A stretch of DNA of 5,870 bases from Acidovorax sp. (lineage in GTDB: Bacteria; Pseudomonadota; Gammaproteobacteria; Burkholderiales; Burkholderiaceae_C), in the NCBI GenBank assembly GCA_030150585.1, contig JASLFM010000294.1, forward strand, positions 1 to 5,870, written 5' to 3'. The first letter of the stretch is position 1, and every line of letters begins with the position of its first letter. Under the pieces are notes generated by a model, which did not search any database, had not been told where the DNA came from, and worked only from the letters and a program-made list of their open reading frames with translations. The position numbers were made by a program, and so were the translations under genes. Below are positions 1 to 5,870 of the stretch, piece by piece.

Positions 1-1334
1 GGAACCACGTAGCCGACGCTGGCCACCACGAGCGCTTTCGTGGCCGAGATGGGAGCGGCTTCGCCGAATACCGTGGCGCTCACGCCAGCGTCGAAGCGCC
101 GCCCGTAGAGGGAGATCTTGTCGCGGTACCAGCCATGGTCGGTATCCAGGCTTTCTCCGGTGACGGGATCGAAGAAGGGGTACTTCTCCACCAGGCCGTC
201 GTTCCAGTAATCCACCCTGTCCGGAATTTCCTTGAGGGTGTCGAGTTCCTCGGCAAGTCCAGACAGGTCGGACATGTCTGCCCATGTTCGGCCGGCGTCT
301 AGCGAGAGCCTGGCCAGCAGTACCGGCTCGTTGCCATCCGCGGCGGCGTGGTAGCCACCCAGGTAGGGCTGATTGCCCAGTTCGGTGAAGCAGGTGTTGC
401 ACTCGGTGGCCGGCCGAAGTCGGGGGGCCACGTAGAGCAAGCGCCCAGGGGCGAGCGCGAGCACCTCGCCGCGCACCCAGTAGGTCTTCTCAGCCTCCTT
501 GATGGCCAGGGTCTCCGGATCGCCATCTGCGATTGAACGGGTGAACGAAGGGATGTAATTGCCCTGCTCATCCAGCGTGAAGTGCGCCATCCCCCGCAAA
601 GCGACGCGCGCGCCTTCCACCATGACGAACTGATCCGGGATGATGCTCGCGCCGTCGTAGTACACGGTGAAGGTGCCCGCTTCGATGCTCTCGACATAGT
701 CTGGCGTGCGGGGCATGTACCCCACGACAGCTGACGGAACGATCATCTCGCCCTGGCTGACGCCGCGTGGCGTGATGCTTTCCGCACCGATCGCGGCAAC
801 CAGCATGTACCCCTTGCGGAAGCCGTGCAGCACGGTCCCGTACACGTTTTCTTCATGCAGAGGCAGGTAGTTGAAATCCTGCCACGGTGAAGGCGAGTCC
901 TTGTCCCCAGGCTCCGGGATTGCCTCGCCGGTTTCGCTCCTGCGCGCCACCCGGCCGAAGCCGACAGCGGATCCGCGGCCGCTGCAGGCCAGGATGTACC
1001 CGCGATCGAACTGGTCGCCGGCAGAGTCCTGGATGACCTGGAACCGAGCCTTCGGATTGGTTGGGTCTCCGCTAAGGACGAACAGCGCGCCGGCATAGGA
1101 GACATCACCGAACTCATTGGGGAAGGCCGCGTTTCCAGCGGTCATGACCACACCCATGGACTGCCCCGCCGCTGGGTTCACGTACAGGCGGCCGGACGCC
1201 TTGCGCGACACGGACCCATCGGGGTTCTGGCGATGCAGGTAGGGAGTGCCTAGCGTGTCGAGAAAGCGTGCCTGGCGCTCGCCTTCGGCACTGGGCGGCA
1301 CCCCTTGGTGGTGTGGGAACTTGGCGTAGTCCAC
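1..1334 (-). CDS. Putative tail/adsorption protein with a sialidase-type Asp box (3' end beyond left edge)
   Basis: The minus-strand frame is open from 1385 (after a TAG at 1388-1386) to the left edge, with at least 444 residues from the chosen start. I take GTG at 1334 as start: GAGG (1347-1344) lies nine bases upstream, it begins one base after the preceding stop, and no ATG lies upstream in frame. The protein begins VDYAKFPHHQGVPPSAEGER. Residues 344-351 read SLDAGRTW, a perfect match to the Asp-box pattern S-x-D-x-G-x-T-W. This is typical of sialidase/BNR beta-propeller blades, where it is structural rather than catalytic. A C-x2-C pair is at 312/315. The rest shows alternating short strands and many Gly, Asp and Tyr, as in beta-rich virion proteins. 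No signal peptide or membrane segment is visible. A tail-spike, fibre or baseplate beta-propeller is the likely class; no enzymatic role is shown. Confidence 0.7.
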   Translation of the reverse strand, partial: MDYAKFPHHQGVPPSAEGERQARFLDTLGTPYLHRQNPDGSVSRKASGRLYVNPAAGQSMGVVMTAGNAAFPNEFGDVSYAGALFVLSGDPTNPKARFQVIQDSAGDQFDRGYILACSGRGSAVGFGRVARRSETGEAIPEPGDKDSPSPWQDFNYLPLHEENVYGTVLHGFRKGYMLVAAIGAESITPRGVSQGEMIVPSAVVGYMPRTPDYVESIEAGTFTVYYDGASIIPDQFVMVEGARVALRGMAHFTLDEQGNYIPSFTRSIADGDPETLAIKEAEKTYWVRGEVLALAPGRLLYVAPRLRPATECNTCFTELGNQPYLGGYHAAADGNEPVLLARLSLDAGRTWADMSDLSGLAEELDTLKEIPDRVDYWNDGLVEKYPFFDPVTGESLDTDHGWYRDKISLYGRRFDAGVSATVFGEAAPISATKALVVASVGYVV

Positions 1335-1335
1335 G

Positions 1336-1917
1336 TCATCGCACCTCGTAGGCCGTCTGCAGGGCAGTCCAGAACGCAGGCATTTCTACTTCGCCATCGG
1401 TCAGTGGCACCAGCGAAAGAGTCTTCCCCATCGCGCCGGGAAGGTAGTCGAAAATCGTCTGAACAATCAGCGCCCTGCCCTTCACGACCACGCGAGCGAC
1501 CAGGCTCTCAGGGATCAGGGCGTCCCCATGAAAGCGGACATAGACCTTCTGGAAGGGAGCGACATAGTCGCTATTGGGAGGTACCGACGTGTCGAAATAC
1601 AGCCTTTCAACTCTCTGAAATGAGCCGGGCTGGCTGCCAAGGCCGAAGCTGCCGCTCGAGTCTTCTACGTAGAGATTCCCTGCGTACTCCTCACTGAGCA
1701 CGGTATAGCCCCTCGGGCCGAGTTCCGGATGCGCAATGATCTCGCCTACGTCCCAGTCCCACACAGCGTTGAAATAGGTGTAGGTATCGAGGTCTGCAGG
1801 CAGGCCGTCAGGCGAACTGTCCTGCAAGACGCCCTCTACCTCTACGACGCTGTTGCCGCTGGCATTGGTGTGAAAGACAACACCATCGACATCAATGACG
1901 TAGTACCAAGCTTGCAC
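1336..1917 (-). CDS. Unrecognised phage operon protein, 193 residues, GTG start
   Basis: GTG at 1917-1915, TGA at 1338-1336. The start is chosen because AAGGA (1928-1924) sits six bases upstream, overlapping the stop of the preceding gene. I do not recognise the family. The N-terminus VQAWYYVIDVDGVVFHTN is strand-like. A region rich in Asp, Tyr and Trp follows (DTYTYFNAVWDWDVGEIIAHPE, about residues 44-65), then YVAPFQKVYVRFHGD (117-131) and a C-terminal helix-like end. The protein is acidic in its first half, without signal peptide or membrane segment, and looks mainly beta-rich. GC content is visibly lower than in the right-hand gene (about 57% by hand count over nine sequence lines). Its place between small virion-type genes and the Asp-box gene suggests a tail or adsorption part, or a chaperone for the next product; this is inference from position only. 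Confidence 0.7.
   Translation of the reverse strand: MQAWYYVIDVDGVVFHTNASGNSVVEVEGVLQDSSPDGLPADLDTYTYFNAVWDWDVGEIIAHPELGPRGYTVLSEEYAGNLYVEDSSGSFGLGSQPGSFQRVERLYFDTSVPPNSDYVAPFQKVYVRFHGDALIPESLVARVVVKGRALIVQTIFDYLPGAMGKTLSLVPLTDGEVEMPAFWTALQTAYEVR
1344..1347 (-). promoter_or_regulatory. Ribosome binding site (GAGG) fixing the GTG start at 1334
   Basis: GAGG sits nine bases before the GTG at 1334, in the last codons of the preceding gene. It decides between this GTG and an ATG at 1339 that overlaps the same stop but lies in another frame, which closes after 29 codons. Confidence 0.65.
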
Positions 1918-1923
1918 GACGCG

Positions 1924-1928
1924 TCCTT
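1924..1928 (-). promoter_or_regulatory. Ribosome binding site (AAGGA) fixing the GTG start of the 193-residue gene
   Basis: AAGGA lies six bases before the GTG at 1917 and shares bases with the TAA stop of the preceding gene. It selects the GTG as start, since no ATG is available near the N-terminus. Confidence 0.7.
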
Positions 1929-2391
1929 ACATGTTCGCGGGTACCGTGGCCGAAGCTGCGTCGATGGTCAGCGGCGCACCGTTGACGATCGCGAGCGAGG
2001 ACAGCGCCAGATCGGCAGCCGGGTCGGACACCAGCCCCACCTTGCCCTGGATGCGGACAGCCGTGGCGCTGGCCGTGCCATCGTCCGTGGGACGCTGGTA
2101 GCGGAAGAAGGTAGGCGTGCCCGTGGCTCCTGCCGTGGCGCTCCACACATCGCCTGCAGGCTTCGAAACAGAACCTGCCGACGGGGCATTCCAGGCCAGC
2201 GGAGTACCGTCGCCGTTCTTGCTGTAGGTCGCCAGCAGGGTAGCGCCGCCCAGGGCTGCGTCGGCATCCGCGGGTTCCGGGCCGGCATACATCATCAGCA
2301 CGCAGCCATCCATGATGGAGGCGCCCGGCACAGTGCCCAGGGCCGCCGCCGCGGCGGCATTGCGGTAAGCGGTGGAGAATTTGAGTGCCAT
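1927..2391 (-). CDS. Ala-rich phage virion-associated protein, 154 residues
   Basis: ATG at 2391, TAA at 1929-1927. A strong AAAGGAG (2406-2400) lies eight bases upstream and overlaps the stop codon of the preceding gene. The sequence is Ala/Thr/Gly-rich with few charges. It starts MALKFSTAYRNAAAAAALG, then MDGCVLMMYAGPEPADADAA (about residues 27-46), a GATLLATYSKNGDG segment, and an ATGTPTFFRYQRPTDDGTA segment (about 89-107). It ends in short beta-strand-like stretches (VRIQGKVGLVSD, LTIDAASATVP). The 'xYxGxxPxxADAA...G..LLAT...ATGT..FFR' pattern is one I associate with small phage proteins encoded beside tail-fibre genes, mostly unnamed. It broadly parallels the 139-residue neighbour, so the two may be components of one structure. 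No signal peptide. Function unknown beyond a likely virion part. Confidence 0.75.
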   Translation of the reverse strand: MALKFSTAYRNAAAAAALGTVPGASIMDGCVLMMYAGPEPADADAALGGATLLATYSKNGDGTPLAWNAPSAGSVSKPAGDVWSATAGATGTPTFFRYQRPTDDGTASATAVRIQGKVGLVSDPAADLALSSLAIVNGAPLTIDAASATVPANM

Positions 2392-2399
2392 GGTCTTGG

Positions 2400-2406
2400 C
2401 TCCTTT
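2400..2406 (-). promoter_or_regulatory. Ribosome binding site (AAAGGAG) for the 154-residue gene
   Basis: AAAGGAG is the strongest Shine-Dalgarno in the window, eight bases before the ATG at 2391. Its first A is the last base of the TGA that ends the upstream gene, so termination and initiation are nearly superimposed. It suggests this protein is made in high amount. Confidence 0.75.
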
Positions 2407-2825
2407 CAGGCGTTGGTGAGGACCAGGGAGACGGGCACCTTGACCACGTCGCCAGGACCGTAGGTACGGGGGGAAGGCAGGCGCTGGATGGCGAGCAGCA
2501 CGCCCGTGGATGCACCTTTGCCCGCGCTGGAGACCAGAGCGAACAGGCGCACGGTCTTCTCGGCGTTGAGGGTGAACTTGGCCACGTTGCCGCTGTTGTC
2601 GGTGGCACCGCTCGATGCCGCGCTCTCATCAAACGCCGGGCGGATGGGCTCGGTGTAGGCCGTGATCTCGGTGGCGCGCGCGACGATGTTGGCCGCGGTG
2701 TCGTCGTCCTGCGGCGTGTAGTCGCCTTCGAAAAGAGCGATGTACCAATCGGTGATCTGCGCTCCGCCATGCACGGCGACATCCATCATGTAGTTGCGCC
2801 CTTCGGCGGGGAAGTAGAGGCTCAT
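2406..2825 (-). CDS. Small phage structural-type protein, 139 residues
   Basis: Starts with ATG at 2825 and ends with TGA at 2408-2406. The ATG overlaps the preceding stop in an ATGA, and a GGAG at 2839-2836 sits ten bases upstream inside the preceding gene, so translation is probably coupled. The N-terminal half has ITDWYIALFEGDYTPQDDD (about residues 24-42), and Tyr/Ile-rich strands follow. The C-terminal half has a KTVRLFALVSS strand, a GVLLAIQRLPSPRTYGPGD segment and a final VPVSLVLTN strand. The pattern 'WYxALF...TAAN...LVSS...LL...PRT...GD...V' resembles a common family of small phage virion proteins found between head and tail-fibre genes, usually left unnamed. No signal peptide or membrane segment is seen. 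A decoration or tail-fibre-base protein is plausible but unproven. Confidence 0.75.
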   Translation of the reverse strand: MSLYFPAEGRNYMMDVAVHGGAQITDWYIALFEGDYTPQDDDTAANIVARATEITAYTEPIRPAFDESAASSGATDNSGNVAKFTLNAEKTVRLFALVSSAGKGASTGVLLAIQRLPSPRTYGPGDVVKVPVSLVLTNA

Positions 2826-3973
2826 GGTGTGGTCACTCCAAAGCGTGTGGTGATGAGGTGCCTGTCGCCCGCCTGCTCACGCACCCAGGTAGCGCCAGAC
2901 GTCGCGGGCGCGAAGACCAGTGCATCGTTCTGCGGCACAGACACTGCACCACCCGGCTTGGCGATCACTGCACCCTGCTCTCCTTGCCAGTACGCGGTCT
3001 GCTCTTTGGCATCGAACGTGGCGGATCCGGGCAGCGCTCCATAGGGCAGCACCACCACAGGCGCAGTGTTCAGCGGGTCGCCGGGGATCCAGTAAGTCTT
3101 GTCCGCGCAGACGTATATGCCGTCCTCGCATGGCTGCACCACGCTGATCTGCGCAGGGAAAGGAATGAACCCGCGCCCGGCGTTGTGCAGGCCATAGCGA
3201 TAGGGCTCGCTGAGGTAGAGCCAGCGCCCGCGCGCCACGAGCAGCGAGCCACGGTAGTACGCCAAGCTCTGGCCTGCGGGCATGCCGGCGAGCATGAAGG
3301 TGTCGCACTGCGCCCCGGTGTTGCCTAGGCCCAGGTAGTTGCCGGGTGCGATCTCGTTGAAGATCTCGCCGTCCGGTCCGGTGGCGTAGACGCGGGTGTC
3401 TGCTGCCAGGCCGGTGAAGGCGATACCGCCACCGTAGGGCAATGCGATGGCCTGCGGCTCAGTTGATGCCGATTCGCCATCCGGGCCCAGGGCCGTGAAG
3501 CACACCTGGTAGCGCCCGGGAGGCAGGCCACCCGCCGTGGGCACGGCAACGGGAGCCGGGTTGGGCATGGCCGTGACCAGCGCGCGCGGCATGGTTCCAT
3601 CCAGTCGCCCGATGCGGTCGCCGTTCGTCCAGTAGGTGAGGCCATCGGGCAGCCGGGCATAGCTCACGCGGCCACGCCCCACCGCAGGCACTGCCACAGT
3701 GGCCACCAGCGTGCGGCGGTCGAGGTGCACGAGGTCGCCATCGCGCACTCCGTATGCGCCGATACCATCACCCCAGATGGAGTGCCAGTTGCCTGCAGCT
3801 GCGCGGGAGAAACCCTGGCGGCGACGAATGAAGCCATCGGCGGTCAAGTCGATGTTGCTGGCCACGCGCAGCCACGCGGCCGTGGCGCGGTTTGGCAGCG
3901 AGACTTCCATGCGCGTCAAAGCCAGCCTGTTGTTCAGGCCGAGGATTTGACCGATGGCGACGTCGCGGGACAT
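2822..3973 (-). CDS. Putative tail nozzle / tail-tube-B-like structural protein with FnIII-like region
   Basis: 383 residues, ATG at 3973, TGA at 2824-2822. The start is the only one possible upstream: the frame meets a TAA at 4009-4007 with no other start codon between. The N-terminus (GLNNRLALTRMEV at 12-24, then ASNIDLTADGFIRRRQGFSR at 38-57) has the 'N-x-D-x-...-G-x-IRRRxG' pattern typical of phage nozzle or tail-tubular-B-like proteins, which are beta-propellers at the tail tip of podoviruses. Short Trp/Tyr-rich beta repeats follow (WHSIWGDG, YARLPDGLTYWTNGD, IYVCADKTYWIPGD), fitting a propeller. Residues about 140-215 (LPPGRYQVCFTALGPDGES, then a GGGI turn and a VYATGPDGEIF strand) look like an inserted fibronectin-III-like domain. 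The stop overlaps the next start by four bases (ATGA). No signal peptide or membrane segment is visible. A head-tail connector or other baseplate protein is the main alternative. Confidence 0.75.
   Translation of the reverse strand: MSRDVAIGQILGLNNRLALTRMEVSLPNRATAAWLRVASNIDLTADGFIRRRQGFSRAAAGNWHSIWGDGIGAYGVRDGDLVHLDRRTLVATVAVPAVGRGRVSYARLPDGLTYWTNGDRIGRLDGTMPRALVTAMPNPAPVAVPTAGGLPPGRYQVCFTALGPDGESASTEPQAIALPYGGGIAFTGLAADTRVYATGPDGEIFNEIAPGNYLGLGNTGAQCDTFMLAGMPAGQSLAYYRGSLLVARGRWLYLSEPYRYGLHNAGRGFIPFPAQISVVQPCEDGIYVCADKTYWIPGDPLNTAPVVVLPYGALPGSATFDAKEQTAYWQGEQGAVIAKPGGAVSVPQNDALVFAPATSGATWVREQAGDRHLITTRFGVTTP
2836..2839 (-). promoter_or_regulatory. Ribosome binding site (GGAG) for the 139-residue gene
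   Basis: GGAG lies ten bases before the ATG at 2825, inside the last codons of the upstream structural gene. With the ATGA overlap it supports re-initiation or coupled translation of the two genes. Confidence 0.6.
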
Positions 3974-3995
3974 GCCGGGGAGTGTTCCGGCATGT
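3970..3995 (-). promoter_or_regulatory. Hairpin covering the start codon of the 383-residue structural gene
   Basis: Perfect 9-base inverted repeat (arms 3970-3978 and 3987-3995) with an 8-base loop, in the only sizeable intergenic gap of the window. In the minus-strand transcript the ATG at 3973-3971 lies in the 3' arm. The only Shine-Dalgarno-like bases (GGAA at 3988-3985) lie partly in the 5' arm. The stem is GC-rich but no U-tract follows on either strand, so an intrinsic terminator is unlikely. The fold could limit translation of the downstream gene or separate its expression from the large gene upstream. The repeat is seen directly; the regulatory role is inference. Confidence 0.45.
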
Positions 3996-4012
3996 TTCGA
4001 ATTGGCTTAGCC

Positions 4013-5870
4013 CTATACCGGGCTTCGCGCTGCCTCGTGGGCCATTTCCCGCATCTGCGCGCGCAGTGCCTTGGGCGCTGTGTCAGCAATCCGCTGGGTA
4101 CGGTCCTTGCCCATCTCGCGGACCTTCTTCCACACGTCGGGCATCTTTACCACGATGCGCTGGTCGGGGTTGTCCCGGTTCCAGTCCGCGAGCCGGTCGC
4201 GCACGCGCTGCAGGGCGTCCTCGTCCTTGCGGAACAGGGCATCCGCCCACTGGGCCTTGATCTCCGCGCTTTGCTGCCGGTAGAAGCTCTGGCTGCGCAA
4301 CATGAAGCTGTTGGCCTCCTGCACCTCGGCCACGGCGCGCGGCTGGAAGCCGATGGCCTTGGCCGCGGCCTCCGCGAACGTGGTGTCCAGCACCTTGTAG
4401 CCCTTGGCATCCTTGTACATGCCGGTGGTGGCCATGTCGGCGCCCTTGGCGGCATTGCGCACGGCCGTGGGTGACACCTCGAGCGCCGCGCCGGCCACAT
4501 CGCCTGTGAGCAGCTTGCGTGCGCCCTTGAACCCGCGCGAGACCAGATCACCGGCCGGACCCGCGATCTCCAGCAGGTCGCGCTCGCGATTGGGCTTGCT
4601 CAGGGCCAGGCCCGTTCCCGGGATCAGGTTGCCCATGCCCAGGCGGCCCGACACGTCCACGGGGGCGCCAGGCAGCCCGGACACGCCCTGCTCCATGAAC
4701 TCGCCCAGCTCCCTGCCCAGCACGTCGCGCAGCGCCTGCTTGCGCCACTGCTTGGTGCTCAGGTTGTAGCCCATGAGCTGCCCCGCGCCGTCGATCAAGT
4801 CCTCCAAGTCTTCCATGAAAGGCAGCCCGCCCGCGCCTCCCATCAGCATCAGCATGACCAGGGCCCAGCCCACGGCACGCTTGCCCTCGGGGCCGCCCTG
4901 CGTCCACATGCGCTGCATCAGCTCAAGGTAGCTGACCGAGTAGGTCTTGAAAGTGAACAGCGTGCCGCCGATGGCGCCGCGCGCCCACTTCGGCTTGTTG
5001 GCCTTGCTGTAGAGGAACTGGGTTTCCAGCACGGCGCGGCGCGCGAACTCGGCGGGCTTATCCATGCCCTGCTGCTCGGCCAGCCGGTAGGCCGCGATGA
5101 AGGTGGAGCGGCGGTTGAACTGCTCGGCCAGAGCGAACGGCTGGCCCCACAGCACCTTGCCCTGCTCCCAGCGGTTGGCCAGCGCCGCGCGCGCGTCGCC
5201 CAGGCGGGTGCCGTCGCCGCTGCGCAGCGTGCCGGCGCCGCGGGCCTGGGCCATGAGCTGGTGGATTTCCTGGGGCGAGACCACGCCGTCGTCCTCGGCA
5301 TGCTGCAGCGCACGCGCCAGGCCATCCTCGTACTTGAAGCCCTTGGTGCCCATGTCCTTGAGCGCGCGCCCGAGCTGCGCGCCGGCCTTCTTCATGCCGC
5401 CGAACTGGCTGAGCCACGGCAGCGTGACCTGGAAGGGCTGCGTCATGTTGACGAAGGCCGAGGCCAGCGATCCGCCAAGGTATTGGGCGAACAGCATGCC
5501 GCGCACGGCCTGGCCCTCCTCCTGCGGGTCCCGCACATAGTCCCGCAGGCCGATGGCCACGTCGCGCAGCTCGCCCTGCTCCTTCGGGATGTTGTTGATC
5601 GCCTGGTCCATCGTGCCCGCGTTCAGCCCGCCCGCTGCCTGGCGCGCGTTGCTATAGACGAACGATGCCAACACGCGGCCCACGTCCTCGCTGTAGCCTG
5701 CGATGCCCTTGCGGTGAATCAGGCGCTTAAGTGCGCTGCCGTTGTTCTTGGCAAGTTGCAGATACTGCTGGAAAGCCTTGTCCTGGGCCTTGCTGCCCTC
5801 GGCGTCCAGGCCCAGCATGTTGCCGAACAGCTCCAGGCTCTCTGGCGTCACGCCCTGGAACAGCTTGTAG
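4013..5870 (-). CDS. Large phage virion/polyvalent-type protein, C-terminal part (5' end beyond right edge)
   Basis: The frame is open from the right edge to a TAG at 4015-4013, giving 618 visible residues. A GTG codon at 5851 is only an internal valine: the frame continues upstream to the edge with YKLFQG, so the true start lies outside. The visible part is mostly helical and rich in Ala, Arg, Lys and Gln. From about residue 242 (numbered from 5851) it reads LAEQFNRRSTFIAAYRLAEQ, then a conserved-looking FTFKTYSVSYLELMQRMW stretch (299-316). A hydrophobic, Met-rich segment follows (about 326-345) that could span a membrane, then a charged helical tail with many Arg/Lys and Gln (about 505-612). 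This arrangement recalls the C-terminal regions of giant PLxRFG or 'polyvalent' phage proteins and internal virion proteins that are packaged and injected. The PLxRFG motif itself is not visible here. It is the first gene of the visible operon, with a 39-base gap to the next. Coding status is very sure; the role is inferred. Confidence 0.8.
   Translation of the reverse strand, partial: YKLFQGVTPESLELFGNMLGLDAEGSKAQDKAFQQYLQLAKNNGSALKRLIHRKGIAGYSEDVGRVLASFVYSNARQAAGGLNAGTMDQAINNIPKEQGELRDVAIGLRDYVRDPQEEGQAVRGMLFAQYLGGSLASAFVNMTQPFQVTLPWLSQFGGMKKAGAQLGRALKDMGTKGFKYEDGLARALQHAEDDGVVSPQEIHQLMAQARGAGTLRSGDGTRLGDARAALANRWEQGKVLWGQPFALAEQFNRRSTFIAAYRLAEQQGMDKPAEFARRAVLETQFLYSKANKPKWARGAIGGTLFTFKTYSVSYLELMQRMWTQGGPEGKRAVGWALVMLMLMGGAGGLPFMEDLEDLIDGAGQLMGYNLSTKQWRKQALRDVLGRELGEFMEQGVSGLPGAPVDVSGRLGMGNLIPGTGLALSKPNRERDLLEIAGPAGDLVSRGFKGARKLLTGDVAGAALEVSPTAVRNAAKGADMATTGMYKDAKGYKVLDTTFAEAAAKAIGFQPRAVAEVQEANSFMLRSQSFYRQQSAEIKAQWADALFRKDEDALQRVRDRLADWNRDNPDQRIVVKMPDVWKKVREMGKDRTQRIADTAPKALRAQMREMAHEAARSPV

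Noticed and set aside
1250..1339. ATG at 1339 overlapping the stop of the 193-residue gene as ATGA
   Set aside because: It looks like a coupled start but lies in the wrong frame and closes after 29 codons. The GTG at 1334 with a spaced GAGG opens the long frame.
2345..2358. 14-base perfect GC palindrome
   Set aside because: It falls in a run of Ala codons (GCC/GCG) in the 154-residue gene and is explained by codon use.
1729..2463. 244-residue open frame on the plus strand
   Set aside because: It lies opposite two well-supported minus-strand genes with good ribosome binding sites. Its product is Arg/Gly/His-rich and low in complexity, typical of antisense shadows in GC-rich DNA.
2385..3044. 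219-residue open frame on the plus strand
   Set aside because: Antisense shadow of three minus-strand genes or gene ends, with no recognisable motif.
3970..3995. Hairpin as an intrinsic terminator
   Set aside because: The stem is not followed by a run of U on either strand, and the downstream gene starts within it.
4011..4017. TATAGGG on the minus strand, like the core end of a T7-type promoter
   Set aside because: Only seven bases match, the upstream part of a T7-type promoter is absent, and the bases overlap the stop codon of the large gene.
3725..4474. 249-residue open frame on the plus strand
   Set aside because: It runs antisense across the end of the large gene and the start of the nozzle-like gene. 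Composition is Leu/Ala/His/Gly-biased and no domain is seen.
1..5870. Diversity-generating retroelement or CRISPR array
   Set aside because: No reverse transcriptase frame, paired template/variable repeats or regularly spaced direct repeats were seen.

Overview
The window looks like part of the virion-structure module of a tailed phage or prophage. The host is probably a GC-rich proteobacterium. A beta-proteobacterium (Burkholderiales/Comamonadaceae type) is a guess from base composition and protein style, not from a marker gene. All supported genes lie on the minus strand, so transcription runs from the right end to the left end. I see no rRNA, tRNA, CRISPR array, insertion sequence, integrase, attachment site or clear promoter. 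I also see no clear intrinsic terminator. No stretch over 300 bases lacks a gene.

Layout in transcription order: (1) The C-terminal 618 residues of a very large protein (right edge to 4013) with long helical stretches and one hydrophobic segment. It resembles the C-terminal parts of the giant 'polyvalent'/PLxRFG-type or internal-virion proteins of podovirus-like phages. (2) A 39-base gap with a hairpin covering the next start codon. (3) A 383-residue structural protein (3973 to 2822) whose N-terminus and embedded fibronectin-III-like region suggest a tail nozzle or tail-tube-B-like component. (4) A 139-residue protein (2825 to 2406) and (5) a 154-residue Ala-rich protein (2391 to 1927), both of a type often seen near tail genes. 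(6) A 193-residue unknown protein (1917 to 1336). (7) A protein of at least 444 residues (1334 to beyond the left edge) with one perfect sialidase-type Asp box.

Genes 3 to 7 are packed with a 4-base overlap or gaps of 1 to 14 bases. Four of these five have a recognisable Shine-Dalgarno sequence, and two use GTG starts. This is a tightly coupled late operon. The likely joint job is building the tail or its host-facing tip, with the large upstream protein packaged in or injected from the virion. GC content falls from about 70% in sampled lines of the right-hand gene to about 57% in the 193-residue gene (hand counts), consistent with mosaic assembly. Functions are by family resemblance only. Gene boundaries are much surer than gene roles.
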